A stretch of DNA of 64,000 nt, from the NCBI RefSeq assembly GCF_900074915.1, contig NZ_LT222319.1:5695001-5759000 (forward strand). Direction: 5' to 3'. Made by a program: the position numbers and the translations under genes. The stretch is from Pseudomonas cerasi. GTDB taxonomy: Bacteria > Pseudomonadota > Gammaproteobacteria > Pseudomonadales > Pseudomonadaceae. How positions within the stretch are numbered: the first letter of the stretch is position 1; each line of letters begins with the position of its first letter. Shown here one piece after another: positions 16,978 to 26,155 of this stretch. The notes beneath the pieces are model-generated. The model was not told the origin of the DNA, made no database searches, and saw only the letters and a program-made list of their open reading frames with translations.

Positions 16978-17667
16978 ATGGCTGGCAGGAGCATCCTGAT
17001 CGTTGACGACGAAGCGCCAATTCGCGAAATGATCGCCGTTGCGTTGGAAATGGCTGGATACGACTGTATTGAAGCCGAAAATTCTCAGCAGGCCCACGCG
17101 ATCATCGTGGACCGCAAGCCTGACCTGATTCTGCTCGACTGGATGCTGCCTGGCACATCCGGCATCGAACTGGCCCGGCGCCTCAAGCGTGATGAACTGA
17201 CCGGGGACATCCCGATCATCATGCTTACCGCCAAGGGTGAAGAGGACAACAAGATCCAGGGCCTGGAAGTGGGCGCCGACGATTACATCACCAAGCCTTT
17301 CTCGCCCCGCGAACTGGTGGCGCGCCTCAAAGCCGTGCTGCGTCGTGCCGGCCCGACTGACGGCGAAGCGCCCATCGAAGTCGGCGGCCTGCTGCTCGAC
17401 CCGATCAGCCACCGTGTCACCATCGACGGCAAACCCGCCGAAATGGGCCCGACCGAATACCGTCTGCTGCAGTTCTTCATGACCCACCAGGAGCGCGCCT
17501 ACACACGCGGTCAGCTGCTGGATCAGGTATGGGGCGGCAACGTCTACGTCGAAGAACGCACCGTCGATGTTCACATCCGCCGCCTGCGCAAGGCCTTGGG
17601 GGATGCGTATGAAAATCTGGTACAAACCGTGCGCGGCACTGGCTATCGTTTCTCGACCAAGAGCTGA
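16978..17667 (+). CDS. phoB: Phosphate regulon response regulator PhoB
   Basis: A 229-aa OmpR-type regulator. The receiver has the acidic pair Asp10-Asp11, the phosphorylation site Asp54 in LILLDWMLPGTSGIE, and Thr and Lys in IIMLTAKGEE and YITKPFSPREL. The C-terminal winged helix includes EYRLLQFFMTHQERAYTRGQ and RTVDVHIRRLRKALGD. It turns on high-affinity phosphate uptake when PhoR signals scarcity. A Pho box lies upstream; phoR follows on the same strand. Confidence 0.97.
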   Translation: MAGRSILIVDDEAPIREMIAVALEMAGYDCIEAENSQQAHAIIVDRKPDLILLDWMLPGTSGIELARRLKRDELTGDIPIIMLTAKGEEDNKIQGLEVGADDYITKPFSPRELVARLKAVLRRAGPTDGEAPIEVGGLLLDPISHRVTIDGKPAEMGPTEYRLLQFFMTHQERAYTRGQLLDQVWGGNVYVEERTVDVHIRRLRKALGDAYENLVQTVRGTGYRFSTKS

Positions 17668-17727
17668 CAACCGCTGCGTCGATGCAAGGCAATGGCCAGT
17701 GCAGACCAGACAAGGATTTACCCCTAA

Positions 17728-19050
17728 TTGAATCAAAATTGGCACGGCACTCTGATACGCCACATGTTGTTGCTGGTCACCGCCTGCCTGTTGGTCGGTC
17801 TGATCAGTGGGCAGTATGCCTTGAGCCTGGCCGCCGGGCTGGGACTGTATCTGGCCTGGACCCTCAAGCAACTGTTACGCCTGCACGACTGGCTGAGCAG
17901 CCACAAGGCTGACGAGCCGCCTCCGGATGGTTATGGTCTGTGGGGCGAAGTCTTCGACAGCATCTACCACCTGCAACGTCGGGATCAGCGCGTCCGTGGC
18001 CGCCTTCAGGCCGTTATTGACCGCGTGCAGGAGTCCACCGCCGCGCTGCGTGATGCAGTGATCATGCTCGACAGCGATGGCAACCTGGAGTGGTGGAACC
18101 GTGCCGCTGAAACCCTGCTGGGCCTGAAGACGCCACAGGACAGCGGTCAACCCGTGACCAATCTGGTGCGGCATCCACGCTTCAAGGAATACTTTGCGCT
18201 GGGCGACTACAGCGAACCGCTGGAAATCCCGTCGCCAACCAACGATCGCCTGCGCATTCAGTTGCTGATCACCCGTTACGGCAACAACGAACACCTGATG
18301 TTGGTCCGCGATGTGACGCGCATCCATCAGCTGGAGCAGATGCGCAAGGACTTCGTCGCCAACGTGTCGCACGAGTTGCGGACACCGCTCACGGTGATCT
18401 TCGGCTATCTGGAAACGCTGCTCGACAACGTCGACGAGGTCAATCCGCGCTGGGTACGTGCGCTGCAACAGATGCATCAGCAAGGCGGGCGCATGCAGAC
18501 GCTGCTCAATGACCTGCTGTTGCTGGCCAAGCTCGAGGCCACCGATTACCCGTCGGACAATCACCCGGTGGTCGTCAATACACTGCTCAAGACCATCACC
18601 GCCGATGCAAACGCGCTGTCGGGCAGCAAGAACCAGCAGATCCACCTCAGCCTGGAAAGCGACATGCGCCTCAAGGGCAGCGAAAGCGAGCTGCGCAGCG
18701 CGTTTTCCAACCTGATCTTCAATGCCGTGAAATACACACCGGCCGAGGGCGTGATCCGTATTCGCTGGTGGGCCGACGAACGGGGCGCGCACCTGAGCGT
18801 GCAGGATTCAGGAATCGGCATCGAGACCAAACACCTGCCGCGCCTGACCGAGCGCTTCTACCGGGTCGATACCAGCCGCGCGTCCAATACCGGCGGTACA
18901 GGGCTCGGTCTGGCCATCGTCAAACATGTGCTGCTGCGCCATCGCGGCAACCTCGAGATCAACAGTGTTCTCGGCAAGGGCAGTGTTTTTATCTGTCACT
19001 TTGCCAGCGCTCAGTTGTCCAAACCCGCGAGCGACGATTCAGACTACTAG
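17728..19050 (+). CDS. phoR: Phosphate regulon sensor kinase PhoR
   Basis: A 440-aa histidine kinase that starts at TTG 17728. Two hydrophobic segments (residues 9-28 and 30-48) anchor it in the inner membrane with little periplasmic part. A PAS-like domain follows (VIMLDSDGNLEWWNRAAETL), then the H-box FVANVSHELRTPLTVIFGYL with His215, the N-box FNAVKYTP, and the G-boxes VQDSGIGIETKHLPRLTERF and GGTGLGLAIVKH. It phosphorylates PhoB. PhoU and Pst, encoded 4-12 kb away, feed it the phosphate signal. Confidence 0.96.
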   Translation: MNQNWHGTLIRHMLLLVTACLLVGLISGQYALSLAAGLGLYLAWTLKQLLRLHDWLSSHKADEPPPDGYGLWGEVFDSIYHLQRRDQRVRGRLQAVIDRVQESTAALRDAVIMLDSDGNLEWWNRAAETLLGLKTPQDSGQPVTNLVRHPRFKEYFALGDYSEPLEIPSPTNDRLRIQLLITRYGNNEHLMLVRDVTRIHQLEQMRKDFVANVSHELRTPLTVIFGYLETLLDNVDEVNPRWVRALQQMHQQGGRMQTLLNDLLLLAKLEATDYPSDNHPVVVNTLLKTITADANALSGSKNQQIHLSLESDMRLKGSESELRSAFSNLIFNAVKYTPAEGVIRIRWWADERGAHLSVQDSGIGIETKHLPRLTERFYRVDTSRASNTGGTGLGLAIVKHVLLRHRGNLEINSVLGKGSVFICHFASAQLSKPASDDSDY

Positions 19051-19150
19051 GCAATCCTGCTTCGAGCCGCTACATTGCCGGGTTCATGGCGTCTTCTCTG
19101 ACGTGACACGACCCTCTTCCTGATTAATACGGACCCTGCAAAACCCCATC

Positions 19151-20491
19151 ATGGACCCTTCCCCTAGTTTTAACCTGTCTTCACTCTTCGCCGATTTCGG
19201 CATGATTCTTTTTGCTTTGTTCCTGGTCCTGCTCAACGGCTTTTTCGTTGCGGCAGAGTTCGCCATGGTCAAACTGCGCTCGACCAAGGTTGAAGCCATT
19301 GCCGACAAGAACGGCTGGCGCGGGCACATCCTGCGCAAGGTCCATGGCCAGCTGGACGCCTACCTTTCGGCCTGCCAGCTGGGTATCACCCTCGCCTCTC
19401 TGGGTCTGGGCTGGGTCGGTGAACCGGCCTTCGCGCACCTGCTGGAGCCGTTGCTCGCGGCGATGGGCGTGGACACACCGGAATTGATCAAGGGCGTGTC
19501 GTTCTTTACCGCCTTCTTCATCATTTCCTATCTGCACATCGTGATCGGCGAGCTGGCCCCCAAATCCTGGGCGATCCGCAAGCCGGAGCTGCTGTCGCTG
19601 TGGACAGCGGCGCCGTTGTACTTCTTCTACTGGTTGATGTACCCGGCCATCTACCTGCTCAACGCCAGCGCCAACGCCATTCTGCGCATCGCTGGCCAGG
19701 GTGAGCCCGGCCCGCACCATGAACACAGCTACAGCCGCGACGAACTGAAACTGATCCTGCACTCCAGCCGTGGCCAGGACCCCAGCGATCAGGGCATGCG
19801 CGTGTTGGCGTCGGCGGTGGAAATGGGCGAGCTGGAAGTGGTCGACTGGGCCAACTCCCGCGAAGACATGGTGTCGCTGGACTTCAATGCGCCGCTCAAG
19901 GAAATCCTCGCCTTATTCCGCCGTCACAAATTCAGCCGTTATCCGCTGTATGACGCTGAACGTGGCGAGTTTGTTGGCCTGCTGCACATCAAGGACCTGC
20001 TGCTGGAGCTGGCAGCGCTGGACCATATTCCGGAGTCGTTCAACCTCGCCGAGCTGACCCGCCCGCTGGAACGTGTTTCCCGGCACATGCCTTTGTCACA
20101 GTTGCTCGAGCAGTTCCGCAAGGGTGGCGCGCACTTCGCCGTGGTAGAAGAAGCCGACGGCAAGATCGTGGGCTACCTGACCATGGAAGACGTGCTCGAA
20201 GTGCTGGTGGGCGACATCCAGGACGAACACCGCAAGGTTGAACGCGGCATTCTCGCCTATCAGCCCGGCAAACTGCTGGTACGGGGCGATACGCCATTGT
20301 TCAAGATCGAGCGCCTGCTGGGCGTCGACCTGGATCACATCGAAGCAGAGACGCTGGCCGGTCTGATCTACGACACGCTCAAGCGTGTGCCGGAAGAAGA
20401 GGAACAGCTGGAAGTCGAAGGCCTGCGCATCATCATCAAAAAGATGAAAGGCCCGAAAATCGTTCTGGCCAAGGTACTGAAGCTGGACTGA
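19151..20491 (+). CDS. CNNM/CBS-pair/CorC-type membrane protein
   Basis: A 446-aa protein of the hemolysin-C/CorC-like family (UPF0053). The N-terminal CNNM domain has LFLVLLNGFFVAAEFAMVKL, a conserved LGWVGEPAF and the IVIGELAPKS motif, with about four membrane segments. A CBS pair follows (NAPLKEILALFRRHKFSRYP and AVVEEADGKIVGYLTMEDVL), then a C-terminal CorC/HlyC domain. Family members are linked to Mg2+ or other divalent cation transport; the hemolysin name is historical. It is monocistronic between phoR and a convergent M23 peptidase. Confidence 0.9.
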   Translation: MDPSPSFNLSSLFADFGMILFALFLVLLNGFFVAAEFAMVKLRSTKVEAIADKNGWRGHILRKVHGQLDAYLSACQLGITLASLGLGWVGEPAFAHLLEPLLAAMGVDTPELIKGVSFFTAFFIISYLHIVIGELAPKSWAIRKPELLSLWTAAPLYFFYWLMYPAIYLLNASANAILRIAGQGEPGPHHEHSYSRDELKLILHSSRGQDPSDQGMRVLASAVEMGELEVVDWANSREDMVSLDFNAPLKEILALFRRHKFSRYPLYDAERGEFVGLLHIKDLLLELAALDHIPESFNLAELTRPLERVSRHMPLSQLLEQFRKGGAHFAVVEEADGKIVGYLTMEDVLEVLVGDIQDEHRKVERGILAYQPGKLLVRGDTPLFKIERLLGVDLDHIEAETLAGLIYDTLKRVPEEEEQLEVEGLRIIIKKMKGPKIVLAKVLKLD

Positions 20492-20531
20492 CCCGATCAG
20501 CGCCGCCTGCCCAAGGGCGGACGCAGGGCGT

Positions 20532-20549
20532 GGAGCTATGAATAGCTCC
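20532..20549. terminator. Hairpin between convergent genes
   Basis: GGAGCTA pairs with TAGCTCC over a TGAA loop, between the CorC-like gene and the M23 peptidase gene. There is no T-run, so function as a terminator is uncertain. Confidence 0.4.
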
Positions 20550-20552
20550 CCC

Positions 20553-21455
20553 TCAATTCCCGCCGACGGCGAAGTTGGGCAGACTCTGTACCGGTGTGGC
20601 GAATTCGTAGGGGATCGAGACCAGTTCGTTGCCCGAGTTGCGCTGCACGACGAAGTGCAGGTGCGGGCCGGTGCTGTTGCCGGTGTTGCCCGAACGTGCC
20701 AGCGCTGTTCCAACACTCACCCGTTGACCTTCCCTGACACTCACCGAGCCGCGCATCAGGTGCAGGTAGACGCCCATGGTGCCGTCGTCGTGCAGAATGC
20801 GCACAAAGTTGCCTGACGCATTCGAGCCGCGCCCTGACTGGCTGTTTTCGATCTTCACCACCGTGCCGCCGCGCGCGGCAATGATCGGCGTGCCCTCCGG
20901 CATGGCGATGTCCATTGCATAGCGCCCCTTGACGCCGTAATGGCTGTATCGGCCATTCGGGCCCTGCGTCAGGCGAAACGGCCCGCCAATCCAAGGCAGC
21001 GGGTATTTATAGGCTTGCACCGAGCCCTTGGGATCACCCAGGGTTGAAGTCAGCACCGAGGCGTAGTTCATCGGCTTGCTCCCCACCTTGGGGCTCAAGA
21101 CCACCACGCGCTGGTTGCTGCGCGCAGGGATCGTGCGACGCAACGTTGCCGACGAGCCAGAGACCCCCAGCACGTTGGTCACACTGGAAAGCCTGAGTTC
21201 GACTTCGACCGGGGCGTACAGATCGTTGCGCACATACAGGCTGTGTACGCCCTTTTCACGCCTGACACTCAAGTGCACCTGGCCGTCGATACGCTCGACC
21301 ATGCGGTCCCGAAACACCATGACCGATGCGCCGGGCGTCGGCCGGTCCGAAAAGGACACCACGCCATTGGCATCGGTGAATTTATAAATCGTGACAGCCC
21401 CGGCCGACTGCACAGTCAACGTCAGGGCAAACAGGATAAGCAGGCGTTCAAGCAT
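20553..21455 (-). CDS. M23 family metallopeptidase with DUF4124 domain
   Basis: A 300-aa secreted protein. A signal peptide (to about residue 20) is followed by the DUF4124-type segment VTIYKFTDANGVVSFSDRPT and a beta-rich middle. The LytM domain has HYGVKGRYAMDIAMPEGTPI, where His172 and Asp182 would bind zinc, then a catalytic pair in STGPHLHFVV (His265-His267). It would cut peptidoglycan cross-bridges in the periplasm. It lies downstream of a response-regulator gene on the same strand with a 190-base gap. Confidence 0.93.
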   Translation of the reverse strand: MLERLLILFALTLTVQSAGAVTIYKFTDANGVVSFSDRPTPGASVMVFRDRMVERIDGQVHLSVRREKGVHSLYVRNDLYAPVEVELRLSSVTNVLGVSGSSATLRRTIPARSNQRVVVLSPKVGSKPMNYASVLTSTLGDPKGSVQAYKYPLPWIGGPFRLTQGPNGRYSHYGVKGRYAMDIAMPEGTPIIAARGGTVVKIENSQSGRGSNASGNFVRILHDDGTMGVYLHLMRGSVSVREGQRVSVGTALARSGNTGNSTGPHLHFVVQRNSGNELVSIPYEFATPVQSLPNFAVGGN

Positions 21456-21645
21456 CGGAGATGTTCGGGTTCAAGGGCACTGGGTGCAAAGCCTAGCAGC
21501 CTTGCAGGCAGAAGAGGACGCAAGGGTATCAATCGGACATGAATGAAGCGTCAAGGAAGGCGCGCCAGAGGCTCGGTACGCGGTGTCGTGTAACACCGCG
21601 CAAGGCTGACGCGCATGGGCATGCCACTCAGCTCAGAGGCAGATA

Positions 21646-22533
21646 TCAGGCGCCCGGGATGAAGTGCTTCTGCGCCGTGCCACGAGCAATCAGACGCGAC
21701 AGGTAATCAAGCTTCTGCGCGTCGTGATCGACAAAGCGGAAGGTTACTTGCAACCATTCGCTGTCGGGCTTTTGCTCGAACGCGGCAACAGAGTGCAGAT
21801 AGCCGTTCAGGCGTGCGACCTCGTTTTCCTCGCCCTGCTCAAGGTCCAGCACCGCGCTATCGAGTACCTGTGGCAGGTTTTCGCTGACGCGAATCACCAG
21901 TGTGGCGTCTTTCAGGGTGAGGGCCTTGATCACACACGACTGAGTGCCGTTGGGCAGACGCAACTGGCCCTGGCCGCGACCGGTCGGCTCTGCCGATCTG
22001 ACGGGTGCAGGGGCTGGCTTGGGAGCAGCGGCGGCGGCAACAGGCGCGGCACGAACCACTTCGGCCTTGCCACCGGTCAATGCGCTCAGCGAGTCATTGA
22101 GCGGCGAGTTCATGCGTGCCGGGGCTGTCGACATGACGGCGTCGAGCTTGCCGACTTTTGCCAGTGCTTTCTTGACCTTGGTCAGCAGCTGTTCATTGGT
22201 GAACGGCTTGCCGACAAAATCGGTCACACCGGCCTGAATGGCCTGCACGACGTTTTCCTTGTCACCACGGCTGGTCACCATGATGAACGGCACGGTTCTC
22301 AGGTAATTGTCTTGCTGACGGCACCATGTCAACAGCTCCAGGCCGGACATTTCTGGCATTTCCCAGTCGCACAGAATCAGGTCGAACGCCTCTTTGCCCA
22401 GCAACGTCTGAGCCTTGCGACCATTGACCGCGTCCTCGGTATGAATCCCGGGAAAATAATTGCGCAGCCCTTTCTTGACCAAGTCGCGAATGAAAGTCGC
22501 GTCATCCACCACCAATACACTGACCTTACTCAT
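21646..22533 (-). CDS. CheY-type response regulator with unusual C-terminal domain
   Basis: A 295-aa protein. The receiver covers residues 1-120, with Asp10-Asp11, phosphorylation site Asp56 in LILCDWEMPEMSGLELL, a Thr-type switch residue in FIMVTSRGDKENV and Lys in FVGKPFTNEQL. An Ala/Pro-rich linker (AAAAAPKPAPAPV) leads to an about 110-aa C-terminal domain, LRLPNGTQSCVIKALTLKDA to QVTFRFVDHDAQKLDYLSRL, resembling a degenerate PilZ fold. I see no enzyme motif. The start MSKVSVLVVDDATFIRDL was chosen because it opens the receiver. It sits beside phoU but is separated by a terminator. Confidence 0.85.
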   Translation of the reverse strand: MSKVSVLVVDDATFIRDLVKKGLRNYFPGIHTEDAVNGRKAQTLLGKEAFDLILCDWEMPEMSGLELLTWCRQQDNYLRTVPFIMVTSRGDKENVVQAIQAGVTDFVGKPFTNEQLLTKVKKALAKVGKLDAVMSTAPARMNSPLNDSLSALTGGKAEVVRAAPVAAAAAPKPAPAPVRSAEPTGRGQGQLRLPNGTQSCVIKALTLKDATLVIRVSENLPQVLDSAVLDLEQGEENEVARLNGYLHSVAAFEQKPDSEWLQVTFRFVDHDAQKLDYLSRLIARGTAQKHFIPGA

Positions 22534-22695
22534 CGACGCTCCTGCGGGCGTGTTCACCTGGAGGCGAACTGCGGTATGCCAACACGCCCTTTGTTTCGGC
22601 AAGCATAGCGTTGACCGATAGCCAACTGCCATATTGATTGACTGCGCCGCGACATTTAATCCGCAGGCGACGGGAAATACTGATCTGCGTAACGA

Positions 22696-22724
22696 AAAAC
22701 GCCCAGCGCGTGCTGGGCGTTTTT
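22696..22724 (-). terminator. Bidirectional terminator after phoU
   Basis: AAAAACGCCCAGC pairs with GCTGGGCGTTTTT with only a few loop bases. It follows the phoU stop on the minus strand and ends the pst-phoU operon. Confidence 0.9.
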
Positions 22725-22737
22725 CTCGCAGGCAATC

Positions 22738-23499
22738 TTACTTATCGTCAGCGTCGCCCGGAACATTAGCGGTTTCGCTCGATATACCCTGCACTTCTTC
22801 CTTCATGCGCTTGAGACCCATGTGCCGCACGTCGGTCCCACGCACGAGATAGATCACCAGCTCGGAAATGTTGCGCGCATGGTCGCCGATTCGCTCCAGA
22901 GAGCGCAGCACCCAGATGACGTCCAGTACCCGGGAGATCGAGCGTGGATCTTCCATCATGTAGGTCGCCAGCTCGCGCAGGGCCGTCTTGTACTCGCGGT
23001 CGATGGTCTTGTCGTACTGCGCCACCGACAGGGCCAGCTCGGCGTCGAAACGGGCGAACGAATCCAGCGCATCGCGCACCATGTTGCGCACCTGATCGCC
23101 GATGTGACGTACCTCGACGTAGCCGCGTGGTGCCTCGCCCTCTTCGCAGAGCTTGATGGCACGGCGCGCGATCTTGGTCGCTTCATCACCAATGCGCTCC
23201 AGGTCGATCACCGACTTGGAAATGCTGATGATCAGGCGCAGGTCGGACGCCGCAGGCTGACGACGAGCCAGAATGCGCAGGCATTCCTCGTCGATGCTGC
23301 GCTCCATCTGATTGATCCGGTCGTCGACCTCGCGAACACGTTGGGCTAGACCGGAGTCTGCCTCGATCAGCGCTGTGACCGAATCGTTCACCTGCTTCTC
23401 GACCAGGCCACCCATTTCGAGCAAATGGCTGCGAACGTCTTCGAGTTCAGCGTTGAACTGTTGGGAAATGTGATGCGTATGGCTGTCTTTGTGGATCAT
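22738..23499 (-). CDS. phoU: Phosphate signalling protein PhoU
   Basis: A 253-aa all-helical protein with the duplicated PhoU repeat: RILARRQPAASDLRLIISIS then LERIGDEATKIARRAIKL in the first half, and RVLDVIWVLRSLERIGDHAR then ISELVIYLVRGTDVRHMGL in the second. It inhibits PhoR autokinase when phosphate is plentiful, acting with the Pst transporter. It is the last gene of pstSCAB-phoU, 70 bases after pstB. Confidence 0.97.
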   Translation of the reverse strand: MIHKDSHTHHISQQFNAELEDVRSHLLEMGGLVEKQVNDSVTALIEADSGLAQRVREVDDRINQMERSIDEECLRILARRQPAASDLRLIISISKSVIDLERIGDEATKIARRAIKLCEEGEAPRGYVEVRHIGDQVRNMVRDALDSFARFDAELALSVAQYDKTIDREYKTALRELATYMMEDPRSISRVLDVIWVLRSLERIGDHARNISELVIYLVRGTDVRHMGLKRMKEEVQGISSETANVPGDADDK

Positions 23500-23569
23500 G
23501 CTGGGTGTCCTTGGAACGTCCGGTTAATTGCGAAAACGCAGCGGTGGTTCAGGGCTGACGAAGCACGTA

Positions 23570-24403
23570 CTACCCGTAACGACCGGTGATGTAGTCTTCT
23601 GTCTGTTTTTTTGCCGGGTTGGTGAACAAGGTATCCGTATCACCAAACTCGACAAGCTTGCCCATGTACATAAACGCGGTGTAATCCGACACCCGAGCCG
23701 CCTGCTGCATGTTGTGGGTAACGATCACAATGGTGTATTTCGATTTCAGTTCGTAGATCAGTTCTTCGACTTTAAGGGTCGAAATCGGATCGAGTGCCGA
23801 ACAGGGTTCGTCGAGCAGCAGGACTTCCGGCTCCACGGCGATCGTTCGGGCAATGACCAGACGCTGCTGCTGCCCCCCGGATAAACCCAATGCCGACTCA
23901 TGCAGTCGATCCTTGACTTCATCCCAGAGCGCAGCGGCTTTCAGCGCCCACTCGACAGCTTCATCGAGCACGCGCTTCTTGTTGATCCCCTGAATACGCA
24001 GCCCGTAGACCACGTTTTCATAAATCGTCTTGGGGAACGGATTGGGCTTCTGAAACACCATGCCGACGCGGCGACGCAACTCGGCGACTTCCTCGCCCTT
24101 GGTGTAGATGTTGTGCCCGTACAGGTTGATCGCACCCTCGACCCGGCAACCATCGACCAGGTCGTTCATGCGGTTGAAGCAGCGCAACAACGTCGATTTG
24201 CCACACCCGGACGGACCGATGAACGAGGTCACCTTCTGCTTCGGGATATTCAGGGCAATATCGAACAGCGCCTGCTTGTCGCCATAGAACAGATTCAGGC
24301 CCGGCACTTCGATGGCCACGCTCTCGTCGGCCAGATCCAGACGTTGCTTGTGACGCCTCAGGGCCGACATGTTCATGCCACTCGTCGGGCTTTCATGCTG
24401 CAT
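23570..24403 (-). CDS. pstB: Phosphate ABC transporter ATP-binding protein PstB
   Basis: The 277-aa ATPase energises phosphate uptake. Walker A is GPSGCGKSTLLRCFNRMNDL, the signature is LSGGQQQRLVIARTIA, Walker B is VLLLDEPCSALDPIST, and the switch His is in IVIVTHNMQQAARVSDYTAF. A short N-terminal extension precedes the nucleotide-binding domain, starting MQHESPTSGMNMSALRRHKQ; the shorter start at MNMSALRRH (residue 10) is possible. It lies between pstA and phoU. Confidence 0.97.
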   Translation of the reverse strand: MQHESPTSGMNMSALRRHKQRLDLADESVAIEVPGLNLFYGDKQALFDIALNIPKQKVTSFIGPSGCGKSTLLRCFNRMNDLVDGCRVEGAINLYGHNIYTKGEEVAELRRRVGMVFQKPNPFPKTIYENVVYGLRIQGINKKRVLDEAVEWALKAAALWDEVKDRLHESALGLSGGQQQRLVIARTIAVEPEVLLLDEPCSALDPISTLKVEELIYELKSKYTIVIVTHNMQQAARVSDYTAFMYMGKLVEFGDTDTLFTNPAKKQTEDYITGRYG

Positions 24404-24469
24404 GGATTGCTCCTGTGCGAACTGTTCGCGTCATCGCACGGCCGCGTTTGCCAAAGGGCGAATTCGGGA

Positions 24470-26143
24470 TCAATTGTCGAGCGCCTTGTACTTTTCCCGC
24501 AAATGGTTACGGATGCTCACCGCCGACAGATTGAGCAAGGCGATGACCAGCACCAGCAGCAGCGCGGTGGCATACACCAGCGGGCGTGCGGCCTCGACGT
24601 TGGGGCTCTGGAAGCCGACGTCGTAAATGTGGAAACCCAGGTGCATGATCTTCTGATCGAGGTGCAGATAAGGATAGTTGCCGTCCAGCGGCAGCGACGG
24701 CGCCAGCTTGACGACGCCCACCAGCATCAAGGGCGCAACTTCCCCGGCGGCACGCGCCACCGCGAGGATCAACCCGGTCATCATCGCCGGGCTGGCCATT
24801 GGCAGTACGATTTTCCACAGCGTCTCGGCCTTGGTTGCACCCAGTGCCAGCGAACCTTCACGCAGGGTCAGCGGAATGCGCGCCAGCCCTTCTTCCGTCG
24901 CGACGATCACCACCGGCACGGCAAGCAGTGCCAGGGTCAGCGAGGCCCATAACAGGCCCGGCGTACCGAACTTCGGGGCCGGCAGCGCTTCAGGAAAGAA
25001 CAGCCGATCCACCGAGCCGCCCAGCACATAGACGAAGAATCCCAGGCCAAACACGCCGTAGACAATCGCAGGCACACCGGCAAGGTTGTTCACAGCGATG
25101 CGAATCAACCGGGTAACCGGCCCCTGGCGCGCATACTCACGCAGGTAGACCGCCGCCAGCACACCGAACGGCGTGACAATCACGGCCATGATCAGGGTCA
25201 TCATCACCGTGCCGAAGATCGCCGGGAAGATACCGCCCTCGGTGTTGGCTTCGCGTGGGTCGGCGCTGAGAAACTCCCACAGTTTCTCGAAGTAGAAGCC
25301 AAGCTTGGTCACCGTGCCCATCGCATTGGGCTGATAGGCACGCACCACTTTGCCCAGGCTGAGCTCGATCTCTTTACCGTTGCCATCGCGTGCGGTCAGG
25401 CTGTCGCGATCAAAGGCCTGGTGCAGCCCGTCAAGGCGCGCCTCGATCACCTTGTAACGCGCATCCAGCTCGGCCCGCTCGGCAGCCATGTCCGCTTGCG
25501 CGGCGGCATCCAGTCGGCCATCGAGTTCCAGCTTGCGGGCCTGCAGGCGCAGGCGCTCGATACCGTGATTGATGGCACCAATGTCTTTCTTTTCCAGGCT
25601 GTAGAGCTCGTCAGCCAGCTTTTCGACGCGTTTGATGCGCTCTTGCAGGACTGGCCATGCCGCCTCGCCTTCGGCCACGACACGCCCGTCTTCCTTGACG
25701 TTGACCAGATAGCCGTAGAAATTGCCCCACTCGCGACGCTCCAGCGTCATCAGGTCTGCAGGCCGGCTCTGCCCGGTCAGCCATTCGCCTACCACCCAGT
25801 TGAAGTCACTGGGGTTGAGATCGCGATTGCCGACCTTGAACAGCTCGCGGGTCATGAATTCCGGCCCTTGATCAGGCACCGGCAGGCCCGCGCTTTTCAG
25901 GCGCGCACGAGGTACTTGCTCCTGCTCGACCCGCTCGCCGACCAGAACGCTCGATTCCTGATTGGGCACCGCGTACTGCGCGCTCACCAGATCGGCGGGC
26001 CAGAAATGCCCAAGGCCACGCACGGCGATCACCGCCAACAGGCCGATGGTCATGATCACAGCGATGGATACGGCACCCGCACTCATCCAGACGCCGGGGG
26101 CGCCACTTTTGAACCAGTTCCTGAGGGAGTTCCGCTTCACCAA
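24470..26143 (-). CDS. pstA: Phosphate ABC transporter permease PstA, long form
   Basis: A 557-aa permease, almost twice the E. coli length. A first membrane segment (about residues 18-42) is followed by about 240 residues of mostly periplasmic, partly coiled-coil sequence (IKRVEKLADELYSLEKKD onward), then the six-helix permease domain. The EAA-like loop reads LTLREGSLALGATKAETLWK. Pseudomonas and relatives carry this long form. It starts 12 bases after pstC. Confidence 0.93.
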   Translation of the reverse strand: MVKRNSLRNWFKSGAPGVWMSAGAVSIAVIMTIGLLAVIAVRGLGHFWPADLVSAQYAVPNQESSVLVGERVEQEQVPRARLKSAGLPVPDQGPEFMTRELFKVGNRDLNPSDFNWVVGEWLTGQSRPADLMTLERREWGNFYGYLVNVKEDGRVVAEGEAAWPVLQERIKRVEKLADELYSLEKKDIGAINHGIERLRLQARKLELDGRLDAAAQADMAAERAELDARYKVIEARLDGLHQAFDRDSLTARDGNGKEIELSLGKVVRAYQPNAMGTVTKLGFYFEKLWEFLSADPREANTEGGIFPAIFGTVMMTLIMAVIVTPFGVLAAVYLREYARQGPVTRLIRIAVNNLAGVPAIVYGVFGLGFFVYVLGGSVDRLFFPEALPAPKFGTPGLLWASLTLALLAVPVVIVATEEGLARIPLTLREGSLALGATKAETLWKIVLPMASPAMMTGLILAVARAAGEVAPLMLVGVVKLAPSLPLDGNYPYLHLDQKIMHLGFHIYDVGFQSPNVEAARPLVYATALLLVLVIALLNLSAVSIRNHLREKYKALDN

Positions 26144-26155
26144 CGCCTACCTTCC

